Below, piece after piece: positions 16,787 through 25,359 of a DNA stretch of 64,000 nucleotides. Numbering within the stretch: the stretch's first letter is position 1; each line of letters starts with the position of its first letter. The translations under genes were made by a program, and so were the position numbers. The DNA is taken from the NCBI RefSeq assembly GCF_038007465.1, contig NZ_JBBOXF010000001.1:3297001-3361000 (forward strand), written 5' to 3'. The stretch comes from Sporosarcina sp. FSL K6-1508 (lineage in GTDB: Bacteria; Bacillota; Bacilli; Bacillales_A; Planococcaceae). The notes beneath the pieces were generated by a model. That model made no database searches. It was not told the origin of the DNA and worked only from the letters and a program-made list of their open reading frames with translations.

Positions 16787-18058
16787 ATGCAAATACATGT
16801 AGTACATCCAGGGGAGACTTTGTGGTTGATCGCACAACGCTACGGTATTACGGTGACCCAAATTGCAACAGCTAACCAGTTGGAAAGTCCAAGTAAACTT
16901 GTAAGCGGGTTGGCTCTAGTTATTCCAACGCCTGCTCGGACACATACTATACGTCCCGGTGAAAATCTATCGGAAATTGCACAACGCTATAATTCCACTA
17001 TCGAGGAAATCAGTAAAACGAATCAAATACAAAATCCCGATATGATTTTATCAGGCACTACTTTAAGCATTTCTCACCATAAACCAGTTATCGACGTAAA
17101 CGCTTATACCATCAATACAGAAGAAACTGGAGCCAGGGAAATTCAAGAAGTAGGCCGATATTTAACTTACTGGATGCCTTTCGTCTATACGATTCGCGAA
17201 GATGGCGGACTAAATGCTATTGACGATACTGAAATGCTTCGATCTGCCGCTGCCGAGAGAGTCGTTCCCGTGCTAGTGATTACAAATTTCAGTTCCACAG
17301 CTGCCGGATCTAGTCTTGCACACACTGTTCTTGCAAGCACCGAAATCCAAGAATCTTTATTAGCGAATATCTTAAACGTTATAAAGGAAAAAGGGTATCA
17401 AGGTTTAAATATTGATTTTGAAAATGTGTTCCCGGCCGATCGTGAATTATATAACCAATTTTTGCAGCGGGCGGTTGACCGCTTGCATCCTGAAGGCTAT
17501 ACCGTCTCAACAGCCCTTGCCCCGAAAATTAGCGGTGAACAAAGAGGGTTATTATACGAGGCACATGATTACGCGGTACATGGAAGAATTGTTGACTTTA
17601 CCGTACTGATGACCTATGAATGGGGTTACCGTTTGGGGCCGCCGCAAGCAATTTCTCCTTTGAACGAAATAAAAAAGGTGCTGGATTACGCCGTTTCCGT
17701 GATACCAAGAAATAAAATATTATTTGGTTTTCAAATCTATGCGCGCGACTGGCTGCTTCCCCACGAGCAAGGACAAGAAGCGGAAACATTCAGCCAGCAG
17801 GAAGCGATTCGCCGAGCTATCCAGTATGGTGCAACTATTCAATATGACCCAGTAGCTCAGTCTCCATTTTATCGATATACTGATGCACAGGGCCGCAACC
17901 ACGAAGTCTGGTTTGAAGATGCCCGTAGTGCACAGGCGAAGTTCGATGTGGTGAAAGACTATAATTTACGTGGCATCAGTTACTGGGTTCTTGGATATCC
18001 TTTCCCGCAAAATTGGTTGTTGCTGGAAGACAACTTTACAATCCGGAAAAGGCGCTAG
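16787..18058 (+). CDS. LysM-GH18 spore cortex/peptidoglycan hydrolase (SleL/YaaH-like)
   Basis: 423 residues. Two LysM modules (about 2-47 and 51-96) bind peptidoglycan; residues 100-420 form a GH18 barrel with GLNIDFE at 206-212, Glu212 being the expected catalytic acid, and MTYEWG and YWVLGYPFP as substrate-cleft motifs. This is the design of SleL/YaaH N-acetylglucosaminidases, which degrade cortex fragments during germination. No signal peptide is present, as usual for the spore-coat enzyme. The ATG at 16787 has AGGAG 8 nt upstream; an in-frame ATG at 16745 lacks a site. Confidence 0.88.
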   Translation: MQIHVVHPGETLWLIAQRYGITVTQIATANQLESPSKLVSGLALVIPTPARTHTIRPGENLSEIAQRYNSTIEEISKTNQIQNPDMILSGTTLSISHHKPVIDVNAYTINTEETGAREIQEVGRYLTYWMPFVYTIREDGGLNAIDDTEMLRSAAAERVVPVLVITNFSSTAAGSSLAHTVLASTEIQESLLANILNVIKEKGYQGLNIDFENVFPADRELYNQFLQRAVDRLHPEGYTVSTALAPKISGEQRGLLYEAHDYAVHGRIVDFTVLMTYEWGYRLGPPQAISPLNEIKKVLDYAVSVIPRNKILFGFQIYARDWLLPHEQGQEAETFSQQEAIRRAIQYGATIQYDPVAQSPFYRYTDAQGRNHEVWFEDARSAQAKFDVVKDYNLRGISYWVLGYPFPQNWLLLEDNFTIRKRR

Positions 18059-18089
18059 TTCGACATTACGTTTTTAAAATACCTGACTG

Positions 18090-18137
18090 AAAAACCTGTC
18101 CTCGACTGATATTAATTAGTCGAGAGCAGGTTTTTCT
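18090..18137. terminator. Bidirectional terminator between the GH18 gene and the DUF418 remnant
   Basis: An inverted repeat with aaaaacctg...ctcgact and agtcgag...caggttttt has a 9-nt loop, A's on one side and T's on the other. The stop codon of the minus-strand DUF418 remnant lies within it. Confidence 0.7.
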
Positions 18138-18806
18138 TTACTTTTAACGATGGGAGGCACTTCAAAGTAAGTCCACATACGCCAAATCCATTCCATTGGT
18201 CCGTATAGGAAAAAATGCAACCAAATTCTACTGAAGCTGAATTGGATTAGGCAAATACCTGCACAAAGGAAAAATGATTGAGTATAAGAAATACGCTCGA
18301 ACAAATCAAACATATGACCAACAATTAAGATGAATGCTGTCTGCAGCAAATAATTTGTTAAAGCCATTCGACCATAAAACTTTAAAGGAGACAAGACTTT
18401 TTGCATCAACGGAAGTTGTAGCAATAAAATCAACGAACCAATGAAGAATGCAGACAGAAGTGGTCCAATCATCAGGCCGATTTTCATAAATTGATTGGCC
18501 TGCTCAATCGTCGGTTCATTAACCCCTTCTAAAATAAATGGGTAAAAAGTTTCCAATGGCACATGCTTATATTGAATAAGTAAGCCTATAGCGCTCAAAA
18601 CAAACATGATTGCCGTGAAAATGGAGATCATACGGATTTTTTTGTGTAATTCCTCAAAAAATTGATATTGCCCGGCCGCGTATCCTATTAATATAAGCGG
18701 TAAAGGCATTAACGCCTTTAAGGATAGATAACTCGTCAAGATTAACAACACAAGACCAACTATCATCTAGTATATCGATTCGTTTGTTCAGTTCAATTGG
18801 CCGCAA
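18116..18806 (-). pseudogene. DUF418 membrane protein gene with internal deletion
   Basis: A TTG at 18806, 8 nt after AGGAG, opens LRPIELNKRIDILD, the typical DUF418 start. The frame then jumps: the family's C-terminal half (hydrophobic helices; GRMALTNYLLQT; YGPMEWIWRMWTYF) continues in another frame from an ATG at 18766. About 100 or more residues in between, including the first helices, are missing, so a deletion with frameshift killed the gene. The 216-residue C-terminal frame could still be translated but would lack half the protein. The DUF418 role is unknown. Confidence 0.65.
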
Positions 18807-19141
18807 GACTTTCTCTCCTCTCAAAGTACAATTGACCCAATCATACAAATCCACCTGCAAAAACGATATAGAATAACATGACAATGACCTTTCATTTATG
18901 TCACATAGCCTTTTTGCTCGGATATAGAAGTGCTGAATTTGAACCCTACTATACTTTTATAGGTGTAGAAAGTCACATGTGTTGATTAACCACAGTTAAA
19001 CAGCGGGAAGGTATTATGATTATTTCATCCAAAGCGAGCTGGAAATGTACACGTTCAAATATAGACTTTTATGCTTTTCTTACAGGCGCTTTATATAAGA
19101 AAATGGTTAATTATCAAGCATCAAAGAAAGTCGATAAATTC

Positions 19142-19876
19142 CTACTTTAGGTAATCAATCGCTTCTACGACCTCGCACTGATTTGATTCAGATAGAAATT
19201 GCTTGACGAGATGAACATGGCCTCCTCCGATTAAGAGAAGGATTCGTTCCTCTGATGTAGATATGAGTTTCCGTACATTCGAATAGATGATTAGATTCCG
19301 TTTATACCACCAGCTTAGCCAATCCGCTGCAACAAACTCATCCATTTTTCCAATCATTGCATAGTCCATATAAAATTGATGGTTCCATTTTACTGATTGA
19401 GGGTGGTTGATACGTTGAAAAGCTTCTAGTAACTTCAATTCAGAAAGAATACGTGCATCGTTCTGCATAGGTTTAATATAATTTTCCGTTATACTTTCAT
19501 ACCATTCTGGTTGTTGTTCACTTGCATATTGTAATGCTTCATCGAATGATGGATAGTTTGTTTCACTCCCCATCCAATCGATACACGAAATTTCTTCTAT
19601 GCCTGATCTTTTTGCCAATGGGAAACCGATAATCTCCACTTCATCTTTTGGCGAAATAGTATTCCCATTTCGATAATCTCGGAATTTCTCATTTACTTTC
19701 CCCTGCAATTCCGTTAATACTTCGACAGCCAATTTTGTTGGGTGAAATGCTCCTAGCGCTTCTACTAATTCATCTACTTGTTCAGCAAAATCACCGACCA
19801 CCTTTTTCTCTACAGAAACCATATCATTCGTTTCCCCTAAGTGGTAAACACCAACCACCATGACTTTCGCACGCAT
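19142..19876 (-). CDS. DUF5694 family protein
   Basis: 244 residues from the ATG at 19876, with AGGAGAG upstream; a longer frame to 19945 lacks a site. VMVVGVYHLGE at the N-terminus and LLLIGGGHVHLVKQFL at the C-terminus (about 220-236), with conserved His and Glu residues (KLAVEV), fit the DUF5694 family, which resembles the TraB/Tiki fold (putative metal-dependent hydrolases). The activity is not established. It has no signal peptide and is probably cytoplasmic. It is a single-gene unit. Confidence 0.7.
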   Translation of the reverse strand: MRAKVMVVGVYHLGETNDMVSVEKKVVGDFAEQVDELVEALGAFHPTKLAVEVLTELQGKVNEKFRDYRNGNTISPKDEVEIIGFPLAKRSGIEEISCIDWMGSETNYPSFDEALQYASEQQPEWYESITENYIKPMQNDARILSELKLLEAFQRINHPQSVKWNHQFYMDYAMIGKMDEFVAADWLSWWYKRNLIIYSNVRKLISTSEERILLLIGGGHVHLVKQFLSESNQCEVVEAIDYLK

Positions 19877-20036
19877 ACTATCTCTCCTATCACAATAATT
19901 ATCTGAATTATTATAACAGATAATTACAAAGTGTAGACCATTCAATAGGTCGCTTTTCGAAATCTGTGATTAAAAAACATCCGTTTCACCGACACTATAG
20001 GGGATTAGTCCACTTCAAACGAAAGGAGTCCTCGTC

Positions 20037-20378
20037 TTGAAACAACAAAGTGAACAACAGTCACAGCAAGATCAAGCGCAAACAGATCAGCAATTTCAGA
20101 AGCATAAGAAACAGGCACTTCAAGCGATGCAACAGGCCGTACAAACGATACAACAAATCAATTCGATGACTGATCAGCAATCGGTGCAGCAGGCGCAACA
20201 GCAGCTTCAACAGGCGTCCCAACTAATGAATCAAATGCAAGGGACTGCGGTTACACAATCGACGACCGCCGTCCAGCAACAATTGGAGCAAGTTAGGCAA
20301 CAAATTGAACAGGCTGCGCAAACATTGCAACTGATCCAATCGCTGAACAGCGGAAATAATAGTTTCAAAAAAGGATAA
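20037..20378 (+). CDS. Small glutamine-rich protein of unknown function
   Basis: 113 residues, of which 41 are Gln (36%), with no Cys and a single aromatic-poor helical pattern from 25 to 105: repeats such as QQAVQTIQQINSM and QQQLEQVRQQIEQAAQTLQL suggest a coiled coil. The first codon is TTG, 8 nt after AAGGAG. The composition is somewhat like gamma-type small acid-soluble spore proteins, which are also Gln-rich, but their repeated core motif is absent. It ends in a strong terminator. It could be a spore-matrix or coat component; this is only a guess from composition. Confidence 0.65.
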   Translation: MKQQSEQQSQQDQAQTDQQFQKHKKQALQAMQQAVQTIQQINSMTDQQSVQQAQQQLQQASQLMNQMQGTAVTQSTTAVQQQLEQVRQQIEQAAQTLQLIQSLNSGNNSFKKG

Positions 20379-20424
20379 AACCTGCCTTCGACTTATTTCA
20401 ACTAGTCGAAGGCAGGTTTTTCTT
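20377..20424. terminator. Bidirectional terminator
   Basis: aaaacctgccttcgact pairs with agtcgaaggcaggtttt (17 bp, 10-nt loop), with T-rich sequence after it on the plus strand and A-rich sequence before it. It separates the Gln-rich gene from the end of the molybdenum hydroxylase operon. Confidence 0.8.
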
Positions 20425-20892
20425 TTCTAGTAATGCCGCTTTTACCGCTTCTTTAATTTCCTGATACCCCGTGCACCTACATAGATTTGACCGCAGCCAT
20501 TCATCAATCATCTCATCATCGGCATCAGGATGATTTTCCACCAAAGCATGAGCATTGACAATGAATCCTGGCGTGCAGTATCCGCATTGAATAGCCCACT
20601 TTTCAACGAATGCTTTTTGAACAGGAGAATTCAACAATCCTTCGATCGTTGTAATCGATTCGTTCACCGTTTCAATCGATAAGGATAGACAGGAATGCAT
20701 CGGATTCCCATTTACAAGCACTGTACAAGCCCCGCAATCGCCGTTTTCACATGCTTGTTTTGCACCCGTCAATCCAAGTTGCTCGCGTAATGTATGCAAG
20801 AGTGTATCGGCGGATCGGATGACTGCGTCGTGGGTTTGCCCATTTACATGAAGTTGAATGATTGTTTTTGACTTTTCAGTTGAAATGATCAT
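20398..20892 (-). CDS. [2Fe-2S] subunit of a xanthine dehydrogenase-type enzyme
   Basis: 164 residues. The plant-type cluster has Cys48, Cys53, Cys56 and Cys68 (CENGDCGAC, later HSC). The second cluster has Cys103, Cys106, Cys138 and Cys140 (CGYC, CRC). This is the small electron-transfer subunit of the three-subunit molybdenum hydroxylases, equivalent to PucE of Bacillus subtilis xanthine dehydrogenase or CoxS. The start codon overlaps the stop of the FAD subunit gene by 4 nt, so translation is coupled. The stop lies inside the terminator. Confidence 0.92.
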   Translation of the reverse strand: MIISTEKSKTIIQLHVNGQTHDAVIRSADTLLHTLREQLGLTGAKQACENGDCGACTVLVNGNPMHSCLSLSIETVNESITTIEGLLNSPVQKAFVEKWAIQCGYCTPGFIVNAHALVENHPDADDEMIDEWLRSNLCRCTGYQEIKEAVKAALLEKKNLPSTS

Positions 20893-21719
20893 TTTTTTGC
20901 CTCCAATACTTCCAATGTATCTGTTAATACATTTTTCAAGACATATTCTCGGTATTTCGCGGATGCATAAATATCTTGGACGATTGTTGCCGGAAGCTTG
21001 GCAACCGCCTTATCGACTCGATCCAATTCAGTCAATGACGTATCGTTTAACACGCCTTCAACTACAGTTGAACGAAAAGGATGTTCGCAAACTCCGCTAA
21101 ATGCGACGCGAATGTGATTATCTTTCACTAATGCCGCGACAGATACGACCGGATAACCTACCTTTGACATTCTCGTTCTTTTTAGATTGATAAAAGGTAA
21201 ATCGAGATAGGACGTGTCAACATGTATTTGCACTAGAAAGGTCATTTTATCCATCTTTTTATTAAAAAGATCTTCCAAAGGGTGCATTTCTACCTCATTC
21301 TTTACAGCAAGCATCACTTTTGCATCTGTTACCAAAAAAGGAAGCATGCCTTCTCGGTATATGAATTGGCTGTTCATGTTGCCGCCGATTGTAATTTTGT
21401 TTCGAGATGTGTGATCCGCAATTTGTTTAACTGTCTGGCCTAATAAAGGGAACAAATTGGACTCGGTGATTTTATTCAACGACACTGCTGCCCCGATGAT
21501 CAATTTATCCCCCTGCAATTCTAAAACATTGCATTCAGGTATCCCTTTAATGTCAATAACCGCATCGGCACTTATTGTATTCACCCGAGCGAATGTAATA
21601 ATTTCTGTTCCCCCAGAGTAGTACATGACCTTTTTCCCGAGTTTATGAGCCCGGTTAAACGTCTCAACCGCTTCGTCTAGAGACGAGGGTTTATAATAGT
21701 CAAAGTCGAAGGAAATCAT
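20889..21719 (-). CDS. FAD-binding subunit of a xanthine dehydrogenase-type enzyme
   Basis: 276 residues from the ATG at 21719 (GGAAGGAGAG upstream). FDYYKPSSLDEAVE, YYSGGTEIITFAR and ITIGGNMNSQ mark the FAD-binding fold of the medium subunit (CoxM/PucC type), which passes electrons from the iron-sulfur subunit to the acceptor. The final domain has VSVAALV and the CO_deh_flav C-terminal pattern. The gene overlaps its neighbours by four nt on both sides, the mark of one operon. The motif IGGNMNS departs slightly from the usual IGGNLAT. Confidence 0.9.
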   Translation of the reverse strand: MISFDFDYYKPSSLDEAVETFNRAHKLGKKVMYYSGGTEIITFARVNTISADAVIDIKGIPECNVLELQGDKLIIGAAVSLNKITESNLFPLLGQTVKQIADHTSRNKITIGGNMNSQFIYREGMLPFLVTDAKVMLAVKNEVEMHPLEDLFNKKMDKMTFLVQIHVDTSYLDLPFINLKRTRMSKVGYPVVSVAALVKDNHIRVAFSGVCEHPFRSTVVEGVLNDTSLTELDRVDKAVAKLPATIVQDIYASAKYREYVLKNVLTDTLEVLEAKK

Positions 21720-24061
21720 TGTCCACTCTCCTTCCTCATTTTCCATATGAATTCTGGAATGAGTGGCAACTCGTTTAACTCAACTTGCGCTGCCACGGAA
21801 AGACTGTTTGCAAGTGCCGCCGCCATTCCAATCACCCCATACTCCCCAATTCCTCGCGCACCATACGGTCCATCAGCAGATGGGGTCTCAATGAAATCAA
21901 CGAGGTATTGTGCGGGCTGTTCTCCGAAACGCAAGAGTTGATAATTGCGTAAATCTGGGTTTTGCATAACACCTTGTTCATCGAAAACAAACGTTTCAGT
22001 GCTTGCAAAACTAAGTCCCATGTACATGCCGCCTCTCATTTGCTGCAGTGCTGTAGTTGGGTTAATAATCGTGCCGCCATCAAGGACTGTCACCGCCTTT
22101 AGTACTTTGTACGTACAATCACGCTGATTCCATTCAACTTCAACCGCTTGGACCCCAACTGACCACCAAGGACCTGGTTTCCCGAATCCCGTTTCTTTAT
22201 CCATCGGCGTCAAATGCCGTTGGATATGTTTTCCGACGCCGACAATTTGCCCACCAATGGAATGTCCGCTCGGGTATGTGTATCCTAAAGCCAGGTCTTT
22301 GAATCCGACACCGTACGTTGGATCGGGCTTTAAATAGACACGTCCGTCGCCCACATCCAAATCTTCTTCTGCACATTGCAAAACAGCGGCTGCAGTTTTC
22401 TTCAATTGGGTAACTGCATTTTCGGCGGCAGCCAATACCGCCCGTCCCGCCAAAAAAGTAGTGCTACTCGCCACCGTCCGCCACTGATGAGGGTCATACT
22501 GTGTATTTACTTCCATCGTCACATGGATTTTGTCCATTCCAAGCTTCAGTTTCTCGGCGACAATTTGTGCGAGAATCGTTTTAGTACCTTGTCCCAGTTC
22601 AATCGCTGCGCAATTTAAATTCACACTCCCATCCGCCTCAAAAGTCAAAACGGCTCCAGCTTGGGCGTTCGTTGCGGTGGTTGATGTTTTCCAAAACATG
22701 CTGATCCCCTTTGATCGGATGGCTTTTTTGCTTACCTCAATCCGCTCGCCTTCATCCCACTTGATCAATTCTTTTGCCCGAATCATGCATTTCTCCACAT
22801 CACCGATATTATTCGCAGTAAGTACAGTTTGAGTCGGTGTCGTGTTACCAGGTTTGATCCCGTTTAGTATTCGCAATTGGATGGGATCCATATTTAACTT
22901 TCGAGCCAATTGATCCATCGTTCTTTCTACTGCAAATGTCAATTCCGGATGGGCGTAGCCTCTGAACGAGGTTGCAAAAGTATGATTCGTATACATGCAG
23001 TAGGAGTCACACCAGACATTAGGGATATGATACGGACCTGTACAATCAATTGCTGCCGCCCTCGTTATGCCCGCCGCCTGGTCCGTGTAAGCTCCAGAAT
23101 CAATCAGAAATGTATACTGTCCCGCAAGTAATTTACCGTCCTTGTCGACACCTAGTTTAATGGTGGCGTCAAATCCGATATGACAGGGAGCCGTTCTCAT
23201 ATCCTCCTCGCGCTCCAATTGTAGCTTCACCATTTTTCCACCAACGGCTTTCGATGCCAAATAAGCAAGGGGTTCCAACTGTACAGTCCCCTTCCCTCCG
23301 AAGGCACCGCCGACTAGAGGAATATGAACAATTACATTGCCGACTTCAATATTGAAAAACTGATTCAAGACCTTTTTAATCGTGTATGGCGATTGGGAAC
23401 ATGAATGGACAATGACTTTACCTTCTGGATTAATTTCAACCCGTGTACTGCGCGTTTCCAGTGCGGCATGATCTGAAAGATTAAAATTGTATGTAGCCGA
23501 TACCGTTTCGGCGCAGTTTTTCCATGCTGAACCTAAATCCCCTTTACGGATTTTAATATGACTGCCGATATTTGTCCCTGGAACTGGATAGACATCACTG
23601 ATAATTTTCATATACTGCCCTAAATCAGGATGGATTAAGGGAGCATCTGTTTCAAATGCCTGTTTTGCGGAATTCACAATAGGTAAAGGCTCATACTTAA
23701 TCTTCACCTTACTGGCAGCTAGTTTTGCTTGATGTTCATGATCTGCGACAATAATGGCTACCGGTTCACCATAATACCGAACTTTTTCAAATGCTAATGG
23801 CGGTCGATCAGCAAGTATTGGTCCGATATGGAAAGGAAACATGTCTCCTGTTACAATTGCCCGTACCCCCGGAACTTTCCATGCCTCCTTTGTATCCATT
23901 GCAGTGATAGTGGCGTGGGCATTGGTGCTTGTCACGAGTTTCGCATGCAACATGCCTGGCACCGCGTAATCCCCAATATATCGAACTTTCCCTGTCACTT
24001 TTTCAACTGCATCAATTCTATGTTCAGACTTACCAACAGTAGTTCGTATTGTGCTATCCAT
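21716..24061 (-). CDS. Molybdopterin-binding subunit of a xanthine dehydrogenase-type enzyme
   Basis: 781 residues from the ATG at 24061, which has AGGAGGATTAATC upstream. The N-terminal a/b hammerhead (about 10-120) is followed by the molybdopterin domain with VGGAFGGKG, FRGYAHPE (cofactor/substrate Arg loop), IELGQGTKT and the C-terminal GARGIGEYGVIG, whose Glu is the expected catalytic base. The enzyme hydroxylates an aromatic heterocycle or aldehyde; purines are likely given the PucR-like box in the divergent promoter region, but the substrate is not proven. It is the first structural subunit gene, followed by the FAD and Fe-S subunits. Confidence 0.92.
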   Translation of the reverse strand: MDSTIRTTVGKSEHRIDAVEKVTGKVRYIGDYAVPGMLHAKLVTSTNAHATITAMDTKEAWKVPGVRAIVTGDMFPFHIGPILADRPPLAFEKVRYYGEPVAIIVADHEHQAKLAASKVKIKYEPLPIVNSAKQAFETDAPLIHPDLGQYMKIISDVYPVPGTNIGSHIKIRKGDLGSAWKNCAETVSATYNFNLSDHAALETRSTRVEINPEGKVIVHSCSQSPYTIKKVLNQFFNIEVGNVIVHIPLVGGAFGGKGTVQLEPLAYLASKAVGGKMVKLQLEREEDMRTAPCHIGFDATIKLGVDKDGKLLAGQYTFLIDSGAYTDQAAGITRAAAIDCTGPYHIPNVWCDSYCMYTNHTFATSFRGYAHPELTFAVERTMDQLARKLNMDPIQLRILNGIKPGNTTPTQTVLTANNIGDVEKCMIRAKELIKWDEGERIEVSKKAIRSKGISMFWKTSTTATNAQAGAVLTFEADGSVNLNCAAIELGQGTKTILAQIVAEKLKLGMDKIHVTMEVNTQYDPHQWRTVASSTTFLAGRAVLAAAENAVTQLKKTAAAVLQCAEEDLDVGDGRVYLKPDPTYGVGFKDLALGYTYPSGHSIGGQIVGVGKHIQRHLTPMDKETGFGKPGPWWSVGVQAVEVEWNQRDCTYKVLKAVTVLDGGTIINPTTALQQMRGGMYMGLSFASTETFVFDEQGVMQNPDLRNYQLLRFGEQPAQYLVDFIETPSADGPYGARGIGEYGVIGMAAALANSLSVAAQVELNELPLIPEFIWKMRKESGQ

Positions 24062-24080
24062 GATTAATCCTCCTGACTTC

Positions 24081-24272
24081 TTAGCGTGCGACAATAATCA
24101 TTGTGTCTTCGTCTATTTCATGTGCAGAAGCATCCATGATTTTCTCTAAAGTCATGCTAATTTTTTGCAAATGCTTTTTATTATCCGCTATGAAAACAGT
24201 TGCACCTCCAGCCTGGATGGTTTCCGGTTTCATCGTAATGACGGCAACAATCTCTGAATGCTGATTTTCCAA
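24081..24272 (-). CDS. Small partner of YIEGIA (capping complex subunit type)
   Basis: About 63 residues: EIVAVITMKPETIQAGGATVF, then IADNKKHLQKISMTLEKIMDA, ending TMIIVAR. This short alpha/beta protein matches the family annotated as the capping complex subunit for YIEGIA, which accompanies YIEGIA membrane proteins in spore formers. The TTG at 24272 lies nine nt after GGGAG; another TTG three codons earlier abuts that site. The stop is 19 bp before the molybdopterin subunit gene, so it is probably part of the same transcript, an unusual location. Confidence 0.7.
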   Translation of the reverse strand: MENQHSEIVAVITMKPETIQAGGATVFIADNKKHLQKISMTLEKIMDASAHEIDEDTMIIVAR

Positions 24273-24363
24273 ACCTTTCAACTCCCTTTATATAGGATGC
24301 AAAAAATGTTACGCTTACGATTTTGAAGTTTTTTAATTTCAGCAAAAACTCTATGGAGATGAC

Positions 24364-25239
24364 TCATTTACCTTTATCTGCTTCTTTTGGCAATCGAATC
24401 GCACTATCTAGTACTGGTACTTTCTCTATTACTGCCTTAATTTGTTGAAAATCTTTTTCTCGCGGCAAAAAGAAAAGTGCAATCCGGCCATCTGCCATAT
24501 CTCTTTTGGTAAGTGGCAGTAGTGCAGGTTCACCTGAATCCAGATATGCGCCTAATACAGTCGCTATATGATGTAACATCGCTTGCCGCTGACCAAGGAA
24601 GGACAATGTGATAACACTGTTTTCATTCTTAGGGGTGACAATTGCACCAACTGCCCGTTCTGTGATGACATGTCTCGTATCCTCAAGCCCGACATTTTTA
24701 ATTAGAATATCGCCAACAAAGAGCGTTGGACCTTCAAAGCGAATCTCCGCTTCCGTAACGTCAGCAATTGCCGATAGTGATTTTCCCGTCATATTGTATT
24801 TCACAATAATAAGCATGACAACCCCACCAATAATTCCGAACCAAATAGAAAATACCGAGCATAGCGTCGTCACAAGACCAGTAAACATCACTAAATAATT
24901 ACGGCTTTCAAACGCCTGCGCCATTCCTTCAATGAATGGCGTGCCACGTTTTACAAGTTCACTCGTATCGATTTTTTCAAGTGACTCCCTCTCCATTTTC
25001 CGAACTTCTCGAAACTGTGTTGCAGCAAGTCCAAGAAACGTCACAGCGGTCCAATCGGATTCAAGTACCGCAGGAATCGCAACCGCTCCGATGAAGGCCG
25101 CTATAAATCCGAAAGATAGATGAATAATCCGTCCTTGTGGATATGTAGGATACTGCCGGAAATCGGTACGCAATAGAACTGTCCGTGCTAAAAAGCCAAA
25201 AATGATTCCTGCAATAACTGGAAGTAAATACTGATCCAT
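24364..25239 (-). CDS. YIEGIA family membrane protein
   Basis: 291 residues. N-terminal helices (LLPVIAGIIFGFLARTVLL; HLSFGFIAAFIGAVAIPAVL), then the family motif here in the form FIEGMA (about residues 103-108) in KRGTPFIEGMAQAFESRNY, then two more helices and a soluble C-terminus. YIEGIA proteins are found in endospore formers; their function is not established. GGGGAGGATAAGTC precedes the ATG. It is the first gene of the minus-strand arm that continues, after a 90-bp gap without a clear terminator, into the small partner and the molybdenum hydroxylase. Confidence 0.82.
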   Translation of the reverse strand: MDQYLLPVIAGIIFGFLARTVLLRTDFRQYPTYPQGRIIHLSFGFIAAFIGAVAIPAVLESDWTAVTFLGLAATQFREVRKMERESLEKIDTSELVKRGTPFIEGMAQAFESRNYLVMFTGLVTTLCSVFSIWFGIIGGVVMLIIVKYNMTGKSLSAIADVTEAEIRFEGPTLFVGDILIKNVGLEDTRHVITERAVGAIVTPKNENSVITLSFLGQRQAMLHHIATVLGAYLDSGEPALLPLTKRDMADGRIALFFLPREKDFQQIKAVIEKVPVLDSAIRLPKEADKGK

Positions 25240-25267
25240 GACTTATCCTCCCCTTATGAAAAGTAGT

Positions 25268-25280
25268 TTAACCAAAGTGG
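25268..25280 (-). promoter_or_regulatory. PucR-like box between the divergent arms
   Basis: On the minus strand the 13 bases CCACTTTGGTTAA agree with the PucR activator box of Bacillus subtilis purine-catabolism genes (WWWCNTTGGTTAA) at all positions except the first two W. It lies 30 bp upstream of the YIEGIA gene and 80 bp upstream of the divergent XdhC gene. Confidence 0.45.
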
Positions 25281-25359
25281 TGTTTGATTAGTATGAACAA
25301 TCCATGAATCGCATAGAAGTTCGGCACAATGGCTACAGTCAGTAGTAAGGGGTGGAGAT

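Noticed and set aside
19016..19150. 44-codon plus-strand frame starting MIISSKASWKC with GGAAGG upstream
   Set aside because: It overlaps the end of the DUF5694 gene, has no recognisable family and only modest support.
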